Under the pieces are notes generated by a model that made no database searches, had not been told where the DNA came from, and saw only the letters and a program-made list of their open reading frames with translations. Positions 19,181 through 27,886 of a stretch of DNA of 64,000 bases are shown here, piece by piece (within the stretch, counting starts at the first letter, position 1; every line of letters starts with the position of its first letter). The stretch spans positions 868,001-932,000 of the forward strand of contig NZ_AP025464.1 in the NCBI RefSeq assembly GCF_024347335.1. Direction: 5' to 3'. The translations under genes and the position numbers were made by a program. This DNA comes from Vibrio celticus (GTDB taxonomy: Bacteria; Pseudomonadota; Gammaproteobacteria; Enterobacterales; Vibrionaceae).

Positions 19181-19255
19181 GAACACCGATCGAAGGAGAA
19201 GTCGCAATAGATTCATGAACAGTCTTCATGAGTGCAGACGTAGATCGAGTGCTTA

Positions 19256-19347
19256 TAGTTCCCTACGCCAGTGTTAACTGAATCAGGTTCAACGGGTCTC
19301 GACTAACGATCTCAGCAAACACCAAATAAGGTATATGCCCCCCGACT
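19256..19347 (-). ncRNA. TPP riboswitch (THI element)
   Basis: Read on the minus strand, the sequence contains the conserved THI-box blocks in order: CGGGGGGCATATACC, GCTGAGATCG, GAGACCCGTTGAACCTGATT and CTGGCGTAGGGAAC. It precedes thiD by about 110 bases and should repress the salvage operon when thiamin pyrophosphate is plentiful. The aptamer's 3' strand CGTAGGGAAC can alternatively pair with the anti-Shine-Dalgarno sequence downstream. Confidence 0.95.
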
Positions 19348-19452
19348 ATTGATAGCGATAGTAACAGCACTCTCACAACTGAGATACTGATTTTATTCAA
19401 TTATAAGAATTACGCATGAATAAATTTCAATTAGGCATTACAAAACAAATAC

Positions 19453-20370
19453 TTATAACGTTCCTTTAGCTGGCTTCGACTGTATCAACAAGCACAGCAC
19501 AATCAGAAACATACCTAGCCAACCTATAAAAGGAATCAGCTCACCGACAACGCAGACGGCAAGCACCGCTGCAACTACTGGTTCAAACAGAGTCAGCAGA
19601 TTGGCGCTACTCGCGGTCACGTGGCGTAAACCAAAACTGAACGCGATATAGCCCAAGCATTGTGGAATTAACGTCAGATAACTGATGACTAATACGTTAA
19701 TCTGCGAGGAAAACAGGTTCTCCCCCGTAAACCAGAGCGTTGGTAGCAACAGCATCGCACCAAGGCCAAAAATACTGCCCATCGCCGCTTGAGACTCAAT
19801 GTCCTTGTCTATCAGTGCTTTTGTCGCCCAAGAATAAATGGCGTAACACAACCCTGCTAGCAAACCTAAAGCAATACCCAACAGCTTGAGATCATCACCT
19901 GACTCATTCGTAGATGAAGATTCTGAAAACACCAACAACCCAATACCCACCACACCAATCGCAAAGCTAGTGAACCAACGTTTGTTGATATTATTCTTTT
20001 TGCTAATCAGACACTCTAACAATGCCGAAAAGAAAGGTGCGGTTGCAATCGAAACCACGGTACCAATCGCCACGCCTGATAATTTCATTGAAGAATAGAA
20101 AGCTAAAGGATAGATCGCCAAAGCCAAAGCGCTCACTGCCAACAGCTTCTTGTTCTGCAAAAGTTTATCGAAGGCGAGTAGGATTTTTCGATACGCTAAG
20201 CCCGCTTGCATTAGGCCGCCGACCCCCATAGAGAAAGCACCAATCGCTAATGGGCTTAGATCAGGAGCAAAACTTGCGGCGGTGCCTGTCGTGCCCCATA
20301 AAATGGAAGCAAAGAAGATGGCTAAAGTGCCTGTTTGGAATTCGTTAACGCGATTGATGGTAAGATTCAT
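19453..20370 (-). CDS. EamA-family (DMT superfamily) transporter
   Basis: The 305-residue protein has about ten membrane helices in two EamA repeats (the first contains LAIFFASILWGTTGTAASFAP). EamA proteins usually export amino acids or other small metabolites. It lies 85 bases downstream of an AraC-type regulator gene in the same direction, which suggests control by that protein. The substrate is unknown. Confidence 0.85.
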   Translation of the reverse strand: MNLTINRVNEFQTGTLAIFFASILWGTTGTAASFAPDLSPLAIGAFSMGVGGLMQAGLAYRKILLAFDKLLQNKKLLAVSALALAIYPLAFYSSMKLSGVAIGTVVSIATAPFFSALLECLISKKNNINKRWFTSFAIGVVGIGLLVFSESSSTNESGDDLKLLGIALGLLAGLCYAIYSWATKALIDKDIESQAAMGSIFGLGAMLLLPTLWFTGENLFSSQINVLVISYLTLIPQCLGYIAFSFGLRHVTASSANLLTLFEPVVAAVLAVCVVGELIPFIGWLGMFLIVLCLLIQSKPAKGTL

Positions 20371-20455
20371 TTCTATTACCTAATTTTCAGTTCTGAAATA
20401 GATAATAGTGAAGATTGATAAAAGTTAGTTTGCCGAAAGGACGCTATTGTTGTTT

Positions 20456-21190
20456 CTAAAGACTCTCTTTCATTGAGCCTAGAAACGCCCTTGGGGACAT
20501 TCCAAAGTGCTGAGAGAAGCGACGACTGAAAGCAGAAACATCACTATAACCCACATTTTCAGCAATCAATTGAACCGGTAAATCAGTATGAGTTAACAAG
20601 GCTTGGGCTTTCTCCATACGATAGCGAGTGATGTATTTAAGCGCACTGATGCCCAGGCACTCTTTGAAGCGTTTTTTAAATTGAGTGGGGCTCAAACAGG
20701 CCGTTTCTGCAAGTTGTGAAATGGATAACGGCTGCGTGTAATTATCCGCGATCAGTCTTTGTACCGCCCGGATTCGAGGATCGATGTTCTTGCTCACTTG
20801 TTGTTGCTCTAACAGCAGTGAAAACACATCCACGATTGATGACTCAATACCGCTATCGACCTGATATTCCAGCTGCTTCTCAACAAACAACAAGAAGCTC
20901 ATCAAAGGTGGCGTTATCGTGAAAACCGAGAGCTCATGCTCCAACAAGTGCTGCGGCAACTCCGCCATATCCGCGACAATAAACCGCGCCGCCTCATCCG
21001 CCTTAAACGCATGCGCTGTGGTTACCGGAATTACGACACATTCGCCCACGGCCACTTTGCCGACATACCCCACCATCTCGATATTGATACTGCCTTGGAT
21101 CGGCAATACCAATTGGTGATGGTCATCATGAGCATGGGTATTAAATTGCTTGGTGTAAGATCGAATGCTTAAGCTAGATTTCATGAGCAA
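20456..21190 (-). CDS. AraC-family transcriptional regulator with N-terminal cupin
   Basis: The 244-residue protein has an N-terminal cupin-type sensor (HAHDDHHQLVLPIQGSINIE) and a C-terminal AraC domain with two helix-turn-helices (ISQLAETACLSPTQFKKRF and IAENVGYSDVSAFSRRFSQ). It is probably the regulator of the EamA exporter gene directly downstream. Confidence 0.88.
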   Translation of the reverse strand: MLMKSSLSIRSYTKQFNTHAHDDHHQLVLPIQGSINIEMVGYVGKVAVGECVVIPVTTAHAFKADEAARFIVADMAELPQHLLEHELSVFTITPPLMSFLLFVEKQLEYQVDSGIESSIVDVFSLLLEQQQVSKNIDPRIRAVQRLIADNYTQPLSISQLAETACLSPTQFKKRFKECLGISALKYITRYRMEKAQALLTHTDLPVQLIAENVGYSDVSAFSRRFSQHFGMSPRAFLGSMKESL

Positions 21191-21300
21191 CGCCGGAGTA
21201 CATTTCGCTAGATTAAAGTAATAGAGACAACGTTACATTATCACTTCCCTAGAGTCACATTCAATGCTCATCAAATTCATGCTAGCTAGGTGACATGATC

Positions 21301-21330
21301 AAAAACGACCTCCAAATAAGAGGCCGTTTT
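21301..21330 (-). terminator. Intrinsic terminator of the lipoprotein gene
   Basis: On the minus strand AAAACGGCCTC pairs with GAGGTCGTTTT (one G-U pair) and is followed by a T-run. It lies about 30 bases past the lipoprotein stop codon. Confidence 0.75.
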
Positions 21331-21357
21331 GATTAAAAAGCGTCATTCACATAAAGG

Positions 21358-22386
21358 TTAGAATGACACTTGGCTGTCTTGACCAACAGTGACTTGCACA
21401 CCATTTTCAGCTTCGTATATTGCGAACCCAGCGGCTAGTGGCGCTGCATTGTCTTCATCACTGTCATGCTGCGCAGTACAGGTATAACCTAATGAATAAG
21501 TACCTGGATCAATAAAGCCCAGTGAGAATTCAAAATTAGTTTGGTCTTCACCAAGCACAACGGAAGCTGAAGTGACGGGTTTTACTTCCTCACTACCACC
21601 AATCGGTGTCATGTCATCTTTGTCGATGTTGCCTTCATACAAGTAGACCGCCTGAACAAAGGTGTTATCGGTTGTAAGCCTACAAGCATCAAAGGTTTGC
21701 TTCGCAACAGTACCTTCAATATTTCCGGTCTCAACCGTATTGATAAGGCTTACAGACGTTCTTTGAATAGTGTAATCAGGGAAAGTCGAACTGTTCTTTA
21801 GGCCGCGTCGAAGATCGAACTCGACAACAAAATCGTTACTTTGCTGGTTCACATTAAATGAGTTATTAAAGTAAAGTACGCCAGCGTTATCTTCTTTGCC
21901 CACACCTTGCGGGCACGCGCCTTCACCTTTCACTGTTAACTCACGGGTCATATCATCGTTTTCTATCACGTAAGATGGATCTGTTGGGTGATCGCCATCA
22001 TTCGCAAACACACACAACTTATAGCTGCCTACCGGAATGACCTCATTTTCAATCAAAGGAAGCGCATCGCTGCCTTGGTAATCTAGCAAATTCACACTTA
22101 ATGGAATCGGATCCTCACCATCTGGCAATGGATCGCCATTTTCATCAACGTAATCGCCGTTTTCGTCCGTTTTATACACATCATAAATCAGTGGTGAACC
22201 TCCCCCTTGAGGAAGTAAAGCGACCTTACTGAATGTCACGGTGACGTCTTTAACATCATCAATGGGCGCATCACTCACGCTCAAGGTAATGGGTGTCGTG
22301 CTGCTTGATGAACCTGAATCACCGCCACAACCAACAAGCCCAGCCAGCACAAGGCTCGCTAAAGCGGTTTCCTTTAAATACTTCAT
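21358..22386 (-). CDS. DUF4382 lipoprotein
   Basis: The 342-residue protein begins with a lipoprotein signal whose lipobox is LVGC at residues 17-20, followed by a Gly/Ser linker. The next region (ITLSVSDAPIDDVKDVTVTF) is the start of a DUF4382 domain, a beta-rich domain found in envelope lipoproteins. Many acidic residues suggest calcium binding, but this is inference. It is a single-gene unit. Confidence 0.8.
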   Translation of the reverse strand: MKYLKETALASLVLAGLVGCGGDSGSSSSTTPITLSVSDAPIDDVKDVTVTFSKVALLPQGGGSPLIYDVYKTDENGDYVDENGDPLPDGEDPIPLSVNLLDYQGSDALPLIENEVIPVGSYKLCVFANDGDHPTDPSYVIENDDMTRELTVKGEGACPQGVGKEDNAGVLYFNNSFNVNQQSNDFVVEFDLRRGLKNSSTFPDYTIQRTSVSLINTVETGNIEGTVAKQTFDACRLTTDNTFVQAVYLYEGNIDKDDMTPIGGSEEVKPVTSASVVLGEDQTNFEFSLGFIDPGTYSLGYTCTAQHDSDEDNAAPLAAGFAIYEAENGVQVTVGQDSQVSF

Positions 22387-22808
22387 AACTCATTTCCTAT
22401 AAATCACTGCTCAATAAAGGGCTTAGTTTGTTGCCCTCTTATTCTTTTCCTTAATGTGACTCATAGATAAACCGCGCTTATGGCCAAAATCGGTTAGCCC
22501 TATTATTTAGGGATTTCTTCATCCAAAAACTCTGTTCATCAAGGTGCACATATCAGGTCGCACATAGGTTAATTAAGTCTAGTAAGTAAATTGTCAGTAG
22601 TCGCACGTATTTGGCAAGGTTGCTGTCAATTGTGTTGGAATGGTCGGTATGTATAGGGTCGGAGAGGATGATTGAGAGCACTCAAATCAAAGTCAAAAAT
22701 CGCCACCAAGATCAAAAAAGGCCGTTAAGACAACCTGTTGCTGAACTTAAACGACCTTTTTATTGAATGTGGATTAAGCTAATTCGATATTAGCTCATTC
22801 AAATTCAC
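22387..22808. other. Intergenic region upstream of the DUF4382 gene
   Basis: It holds the promoter side of the lipoprotein gene and, at its left-hand neighbour's end, the DUF2999 terminator. No further gene or RNA is seen. Confidence 0.4.
22714..22762 (-). terminator. Intrinsic terminator of the DUF2999 gene
   Basis: On the minus strand GGTCGTTTAAG pairs imperfectly with CTTAACGGCC and is followed by TTTTTTG. It lies just past the DUF2999 stop codon. Confidence 0.65.
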
Positions 22809-23060
22809 TTATTTTTGAAGTTGCTCTTTAGCGGCTTCAACCTTAGAAAAATCTAGGCCAAGCTCTTCAACTGCTTCTTTGATTAGCGCAGGGTTTTGCA
22901 TTACCTGGCCCATCAGCATTTGAAGTTTGTCTTGAGGTAAACCAAGTTGGCTGATTGTCGCCATTGCTGCAAGAGGGTTCTCGGTCAACGTCTTGAATAT
23001 CTCGCTGATCTGCTCGTCGCTAATATTGTTCTCTTTCAACATTGCTAAAATCGGGTTCAT
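22809..23060 (-). CDS. DUF2999 family protein
   Basis: This small helical protein of 83 residues (MNPILAMLKENNISDEQISE, later LGLPQDKLQMLMGQVMQNP) matches the DUF2999 family found in Vibrio and relatives. The function is unknown. It forms a single-gene unit ending at a hairpin terminator. Confidence 0.8.
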   Translation of the reverse strand: MNPILAMLKENNISDEQISEIFKTLTENPLAAMATISQLGLPQDKLQMLMGQVMQNPALIKEAVEELGLDFSKVEAAKEQLQK

Positions 23061-23190
23061 TTTTTTGCCTTTGAAACACTAAATTAAGTAGGAGCACAGC
23101 ATACCATCTAGCTGTGCTCGATTGTACTAACAAGTGACGCTTTGGTTTAACGCGAACCGCACTTTTCCCAAACGCAAATAATGCTTGGGC

Positions 23191-24288
23191 TTAGCGAGAC
23201 TCTAATGGGTAAGAGCGGTAGCTCCACATACCATACGTTCTAAGAGCGTCACGGTAGATGCCTAGAAGCTCACCACTGCTCGCTTTCTTAAGATCTTCTA
23301 ACGGCTTATCTGGGTAAGAAACCGTATCGAAGGTAATACCCTGAGGGCCCGTTTGCCAGCTCGCAATTTCAAACAGAGTTTGACCACGACGAACATGGCT
23401 TGCCGAGCTAATAATGGTCGCGTGTTTAATATCATGACGAGCAAGCGCATAGCTACTGAACAAGGCGTTGCCTACCGTGCTGGTCGCGTAGTTCTCTTCA
23501 ATGATGCGGTCTTTGCTTACCCCTTTTGAGATAAGCCAATCCGCCATTAACTTGCCTTCAGTCTTATGATTCTTTGGCACTCCGCCCGTCAACACGATCA
23601 TCGCATCAGGGTTAGCTTTCGACATTGCTAATGTGGTTTCAAGACGTTCAATCAAGATTTCATGCATAGAGCCATCAGGGTTAAGCGCGTAGCCCAAAGT
23701 GACGATGGCACCGTGATCGCTCAACAGTCCCTTATCTGCAGACTCTTTAAGAGGTGTTTCTAACACGCGGTCAACCGTTGCAAAAATACGTTTGATGTCT
23801 TCAGCCTTGCCTTTATTCAGGCTTTCCAGTTTATCCATGTGCTTGTTGGATTCACTTTCATTGCCTTCAAATCGCTGCCAAACCGCAAGATACGCATGCA
23901 AGTCGACATCGTCTGGCGCAACCGTCAGTGCTTGTTCAAACAACTCAATAGCGCGTTCTGCGTTCTTGTTGTAGATCTGAGCGTTCGCCGCCGAAATCAA
24001 CAAGTCAGTACGGTAAGGTTCTAGCTGGTACGCTTCTAACAATCGGTTAGTCACAATTTCCATGTTGCTTGGCATTTTAGCCGTGAAGCCCGCGTGAGAA
24101 ATTCTTGCCGGAGACTTAAACGCCTGCAACGCATCAAGAAGTAGTTGGTCTACAACTTGTCGCTTAGTCACCAACTGTGCGTAGTCCGCAGAAGCCTGTA
24201 CAGCGCCATCGTTAGCAGCAAAAGAATAAGGTGTTGCGCCAAAAGCGAGCATGCCACCAAGAGCGAGGGCGATAATGTTCTTTTTCAT
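23191..24288 (-). CDS. ElyC/SanA/YdcF-type periplasmic protein with TPR region
   Basis: The start is placed at MKKNIIALALGG, which has AGGATC upstream and begins a signal peptide; an ATG 16 codons earlier has no such support. Residues about 80-150 form a TPR-like helical region (AERAIELFEQALTVAPDDVDLHA). Residues about 195-345 form a DUF218 domain (IVTLGYALNPDG, MIVLTGGVPKN, SSASHVRRG). DUF218 proteins such as SanA and ElyC act in envelope or peptidoglycan homeostasis. The exact role here is unknown. Confidence 0.8.
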   Translation of the reverse strand: MKKNIIALALGGMLAFGATPYSFAANDGAVQASADYAQLVTKRQVVDQLLLDALQAFKSPARISHAGFTAKMPSNMEIVTNRLLEAYQLEPYRTDLLISAANAQIYNKNAERAIELFEQALTVAPDDVDLHAYLAVWQRFEGNESESNKHMDKLESLNKGKAEDIKRIFATVDRVLETPLKESADKGLLSDHGAIVTLGYALNPDGSMHEILIERLETTLAMSKANPDAMIVLTGGVPKNHKTEGKLMADWLISKGVSKDRIIEENYATSTVGNALFSSYALARHDIKHATIISSASHVRRGQTLFEIASWQTGPQGITFDTVSYPDKPLEDLKKASSGELLGIYRDALRTYGMWSYRSYPLESR

Positions 24289-24771
24289 GGAAAGATCCTG
24301 TGTCGTTAAGTGTTTCACATCAGATTTGCTCACCAATGTAAGCCCCCAAGATTAAAAAACCGTGAACCAAACCTTACTCTCCAAGGTTGATATTCATTTG
24401 TTGCATAAGGTGTGGCTGCAGATCACGATTTTATGCGACAGAGTAGGCTCAAATATCCAGATAGCTTCGAGTTATGAGGAGCTCCCTTGATACTTTGGAA
24501 TATTAAACTTCGCCCCCCTACATGCCTATTCCATCTAAATCCGTAAGCTTCGAAGCTCAACCTCGAATCTAAACGTGCGTTTATGTTCATTATTTCAGCA
24601 ACTTAAAACGCGATTCCCCTACCAGTCGACGCTAATTCACGTTTACACAGCCAAGTTCAAAGGCACAGAGTTTGGTATCAAATCAGTCAATTCACAGAAA
24701 ATTCAAAAATCATTTATTGAACGATCGTTCAAGTGATGCTTTAATGAATCACCAATACAAGGAGTTACCCC
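24289..24771. other. Intergenic region between divergent elyC-like and GST genes
   Basis: It contains promoters for both genes and a perfect 16-base palindrome close to the GST start. No gene is seen. Confidence 0.45.
24717..24732. promoter_or_regulatory. Perfect palindrome, probable TetR-type operator
   Basis: TTGAACGATCGTTCAA is fully self-complementary over 16 bases and ends 39 bases before the GST start codon. Operators of this size and symmetry are typical of TetR-family repressors. No such regulator is encoded nearby. Confidence 0.5.
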
Positions 24772-25446
24772 ATGCTTAAGTTCTATTTTCACCAAACACC
24801 CAACCCAATGAAGATCGCTCTGTTTCTAGAAGAGACAGGCCTAGATTTTGAACTTGTTCCTGTCGATACCTTAAAAGGCGAGCAACACACACCGGAATAT
24901 CGTTTGATCAATCCAAACGGCAAAACGCCCGCGATTGAAGATGATGGACAACGTGTATTCGACTCTAACGCTATCCTGCTGTACCTATCTGAGAAAACAG
25001 GCAAGCTAGCTGGTCAGCCAGAAGACAGAGCTGAACTATTATCTTGGATGATGTTTATCGCGAGCGGCCTTGGTCCATACTCTGGGCAGTCTGTACACTT
25101 CCGTCATGCTGCGCCGGCAGGCTTAGATTACGCGGTAAATCGTTATCTACGCGAAGCACAACGTCACTACGAAGTGTTAGAGAAACATATGGAAGGTCGT
25201 GAGTTTTTCGTTGGAAATGAGTACACCATCGTCGATGTCGCGGCATGGGGTTGGATTGATAAAGCACCTTTCGTGCTTGGTGAAGAAGGCCTAGAACCTT
25301 ACCCGAATTTGAAGCGCTGGTTCGATGCAATCAACGCCCGCCCTGCTGCACTGCGTGCTCGCGAAATCGGCAAAGGCATTGAGTTTAAAACCGAACGTGA
25401 TGAAGAGGCAAAACGAGCACTGTTTCCTTCGAATTATGCGAAGTAG
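24772..25446 (+). CDS. Glutathione S-transferase family protein
   Basis: The 224-residue protein has an N-terminal thioredoxin-fold domain with the cis-Pro glutathione-binding region (NPNGKTPAIEDDG) and FDSNAILLYLSEK. An all-helical C-terminal domain follows (EYTIVDVAAWGWIDKAP). It resembles the YfcG/YghU-like group, which act as disulfide reductases or detoxifying enzymes. A palindromic operator precedes it and a strong terminator follows. Confidence 0.9.
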   Translation: MLKFYFHQTPNPMKIALFLEETGLDFELVPVDTLKGEQHTPEYRLINPNGKTPAIEDDGQRVFDSNAILLYLSEKTGKLAGQPEDRAELLSWMMFIASGLGPYSGQSVHFRHAAPAGLDYAVNRYLREAQRHYEVLEKHMEGREFFVGNEYTIVDVAAWGWIDKAPFVLGEEGLEPYPNLKRWFDAINARPAALRAREIGKGIEFKTERDEEAKRALFPSNYAK

Positions 25447-25497
25447 AAAAATTGATAGTTAACACTCTTCTGAGTGATAGCTAAAACTCAAACATAA

Positions 25498-25520
25498 AGA
25501 GCCGCTAAAAAGCGGCTCTT
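25498..25520 (+). terminator. Intrinsic terminator of the GST gene
   Basis: AAGAGCCGCT and AGCGGCTCTT form a ten-base perfect stem with a three-base loop, about 50 bases past the GST stop codon. Confidence 0.8.
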
Positions 25521-26407
25521 CGTACTTAAACCATTTAGCTTGTACGACTTAAGTGGTTTAAACAAGGTGAGTATCAAAAATCCAAATCGGCAGTTCTCAT
25601 ATCCTTGAACATAGCTTGTTTCTGCAAGTTTAGAATTCAGTAAGCACATGATTCAACGTTGCATACATAGAAAAACAAATGACAGGAATAGTTAGGATCC
25701 ATAAACAAGTAGCTGCAAGTAGCTCTATATAGTACCAATACCTTTCCAAGACACTAACTCCTGAAGTCAAATTCCCGTTTTCTATCTTAGTGAGTCCAGC
25801 CGCACGTTGAAAATGAGCTAAACGTCAACCTTCTCATACGATCAGTATCGTTCACATACGAACAGCCCTATTCGTGATCGATGACCGCAATTTGGCATTT
25901 TTTATTGCATCAATCTTGAGCCAAACCCCACTTCATAAAACGACGTTTCAAAATAAATATTGCAAATAGCGACTTATGAGTATTGCTACAATATACTTAT
26001 TACTAATTCCTGCTATAAAGCGACTCTGCTTTTGACTTTGTTACAGGTACCAATCAATTCATTTGGGTGACTACGGACAATAAAACTCGACAAGACAAGT
26101 TCCTACTCGTCAAGTTTTGTCAATGTGTCATCTGTAATTCAACCTTCTCTGTTTCTGGATGATCCCTATGTGTAGGAATATAAATCTATCGACCACATCG
26201 TTAATAAACCAGGTTTCATTATTATTGACCAATGTGTTCACAGTATGTTTCGTTTTGGTGTAGGAAGCACCTATTCCAAGCGTAAGACTTGAATAATTGC
26301 CGTTCTATGGTGATCGTTTGTCTAGTCAACTAGGCCTGTTAAATGGGTATGTGGGAACTAAGATTATCCATCAAAGCCCTTATCTCAAATATTTGTAGGT
26401 TTGAATT
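25521..26407. other. Long gene-poor stretch before the MATE gene
   Basis: Apart from one probable 39-residue protein (25630-25749) and an imperfect hairpin at 26082-26118 (AAAACTCGAC with GTCAAGTTTT), no gene or known RNA is recognised. The right part must hold the MATE promoter. Confidence 0.4.
25630..25749 (-). CDS. Probable small membrane protein, 39 residues, TTG start
   Basis: A TTG at 25749 is preceded, eight bases upstream, by a full AGGAG ribosome-binding site. It opens a frame giving MERYWYYIELLAATCLWILT and then IPVICFSMYATLNHVLTEF before TAA. The centre (roughly residues 8-30) is one continuous hydrophobic helix, as in single-pass small inner-membrane proteins. No homologue is recalled. 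The strong start signal and the hydrophobic pattern are the evidence; expression is unproven. Confidence 0.5.
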   Translation of the reverse strand: MERYWYYIELLAATCLWILTIPVICFSMYATLNHVLTEF

Positions 26408-27778
26408 TTGTTGTCACAACCTTATGTAAAAAAGAATTTTGCCCTCGCTTGGCCATTAGCTATTAATGGCTTGCTCATGCAATCAATGTTGCTCATCGAC
26501 ACTTTTATGGTGTCACCACTTGGGGAAATCTCATTAGCAGCAATGGGGATTTCCACTGCTGTTCTAGCCACACTGTTAGCAATACAAATGGCATTGGCAA
26601 ATGGTAGCCAGCTCGTTTTGAGCAGAGCAGTAGGGTCGAAAAGCGAGAGTAATCTGTCTAAATCTTTTTGGGCTGGTCTGTTAATTAACTGCTTAGCTGC
26701 CATTCTGTTTTTACTCACCCTCACTCTGTTTGATGAGCAGTTGGCCTCGTTGCTCGCCGACGATCCTCAGTTGCGTCAAGAGATTCAACACTATTTAAGC
26801 ATTTCTAAATACCTAGTCATTCTCACTGCGTTAACACAAGTTATGATCGCCTTACTTAACAGCCTTGGGAAAACAAAGGTTCCTCTAAAAGGTTTTCTAT
26901 TAGAACTGCCTTTAAACGCAGTCCTATCGTATGGTTTTATCTACGGTATAAGTTTGGGTGATATTGACTTGGAAGGACTTGGTGTACAGGGTGCAGCTAT
27001 AGGCAGCGTAATGAGCATAACATCTAGGTTATTCTATTTAGTGCTTGCGATAAGAGCAATTCAAGGTGTGACACTCCATCGAGTTAAATTAAACCGTTCG
27101 ATGGTTATTAATATTAAACAACACTTTAATGAGATTTTTCCTGTTGCAGCTAACGTCACAATTTTAATGCTTGGCGCCAATATGTACCAGCTTTTGTATA
27201 CTCAGCTAGACATCTATGCTTACGTAGCCATCACACTTATCACGCCTTGGATTCGTTCTGGAACTCAATTTGTAGCCTCATGGTCTCAATCATCAGCGAT
27301 TACTATCAGTCAAGCTATAGGCTCAAAAAACCTATTAAACTTAACGAAGAACGTTAACATTAGTATCAAAATCGCTGTTGGAATATCTTTCATCATCGCT
27401 TGTTTATTTTTAATAATGAGTATCGGAATTACTACGGCCTACCCAAACCTTGAAGAGTCTACTTATCGCGCACTTGCTACTATCGCCCCGTTATACATAA
27501 TTTTACCAGTCGCTAGGGGATACAACTCAGTACAAGGAAATATCCTTAGAGCATTAGGTCAAACCAAAGCCGTATTCAAAATCAACTTTATTGGTCAATG
27601 GTTAATTTCAATACCATTATGCGCGATACTAATTCTAGTGTTCGATTGTTCAGTATTTTGGGCCTTCGCAGTTCAGCCATTCGAAGAGATAATCCGCTCA
27701 CTTCCTCTACGCCACTTAGCACAAAAAACATTGACTTCATTTGACCAAAAATCCGCTAATGAACTCATGCATAGCTAA
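26408..27778 (+). CDS. MATE-family efflux transporter
   Basis: The 456-residue protein has about twelve membrane helices in two halves and the MATE opening (ALAWPLAINGLLMQSMLLID, then TFMVSPLGEISLAAMG). MATE pumps export drugs and organic cations using sodium or proton gradients. The frame begins at tandem TTG codons with a TAGG about nine bases upstream; the nearby ATG is out of frame, so a TTG start is required. It lies at the edge of the uronate locus but has no evident link with it. Confidence 0.88.
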   Translation: MLSQPYVKKNFALAWPLAINGLLMQSMLLIDTFMVSPLGEISLAAMGISTAVLATLLAIQMALANGSQLVLSRAVGSKSESNLSKSFWAGLLINCLAAILFLLTLTLFDEQLASLLADDPQLRQEIQHYLSISKYLVILTALTQVMIALLNSLGKTKVPLKGFLLELPLNAVLSYGFIYGISLGDIDLEGLGVQGAAIGSVMSITSRLFYLVLAIRAIQGVTLHRVKLNRSMVINIKQHFNEIFPVAANVTILMLGANMYQLLYTQLDIYAYVAITLITPWIRSGTQFVASWSQSSAITISQAIGSKNLLNLTKNVNISIKIAVGISFIIACLFLIMSIGITTAYPNLEESTYRALATIAPLYIILPVARGYNSVQGNILRALGQTKAVFKINFIGQWLISIPLCAILILVFDCSVFWAFAVQPFEEIIRSLPLRHLAQKTLTSFDQKSANELMHS

Positions 27779-27813
27779 AACGCTTGTCCGTTTTTCTTCG
27801 TTGCCATAAAAAA

Positions 27814-27864
27814 GCCATCACTCCAAAATCAAGCTATTAACGGCTGAGGGGGGAGAGTGATGGC
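27814..27864 (-). terminator. Terminator of the beta-helix protein gene
   Basis: GCCATCACTC and GAGTGATGGC form a ten-base stem. Read on the minus strand it is followed directly by TTTTTT, which makes it a terminator for the leftward gene ending at 27887. Confidence 0.75.
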
Positions 27865-27886
27865 CTGCTAAAACTTCTAAAGACGG

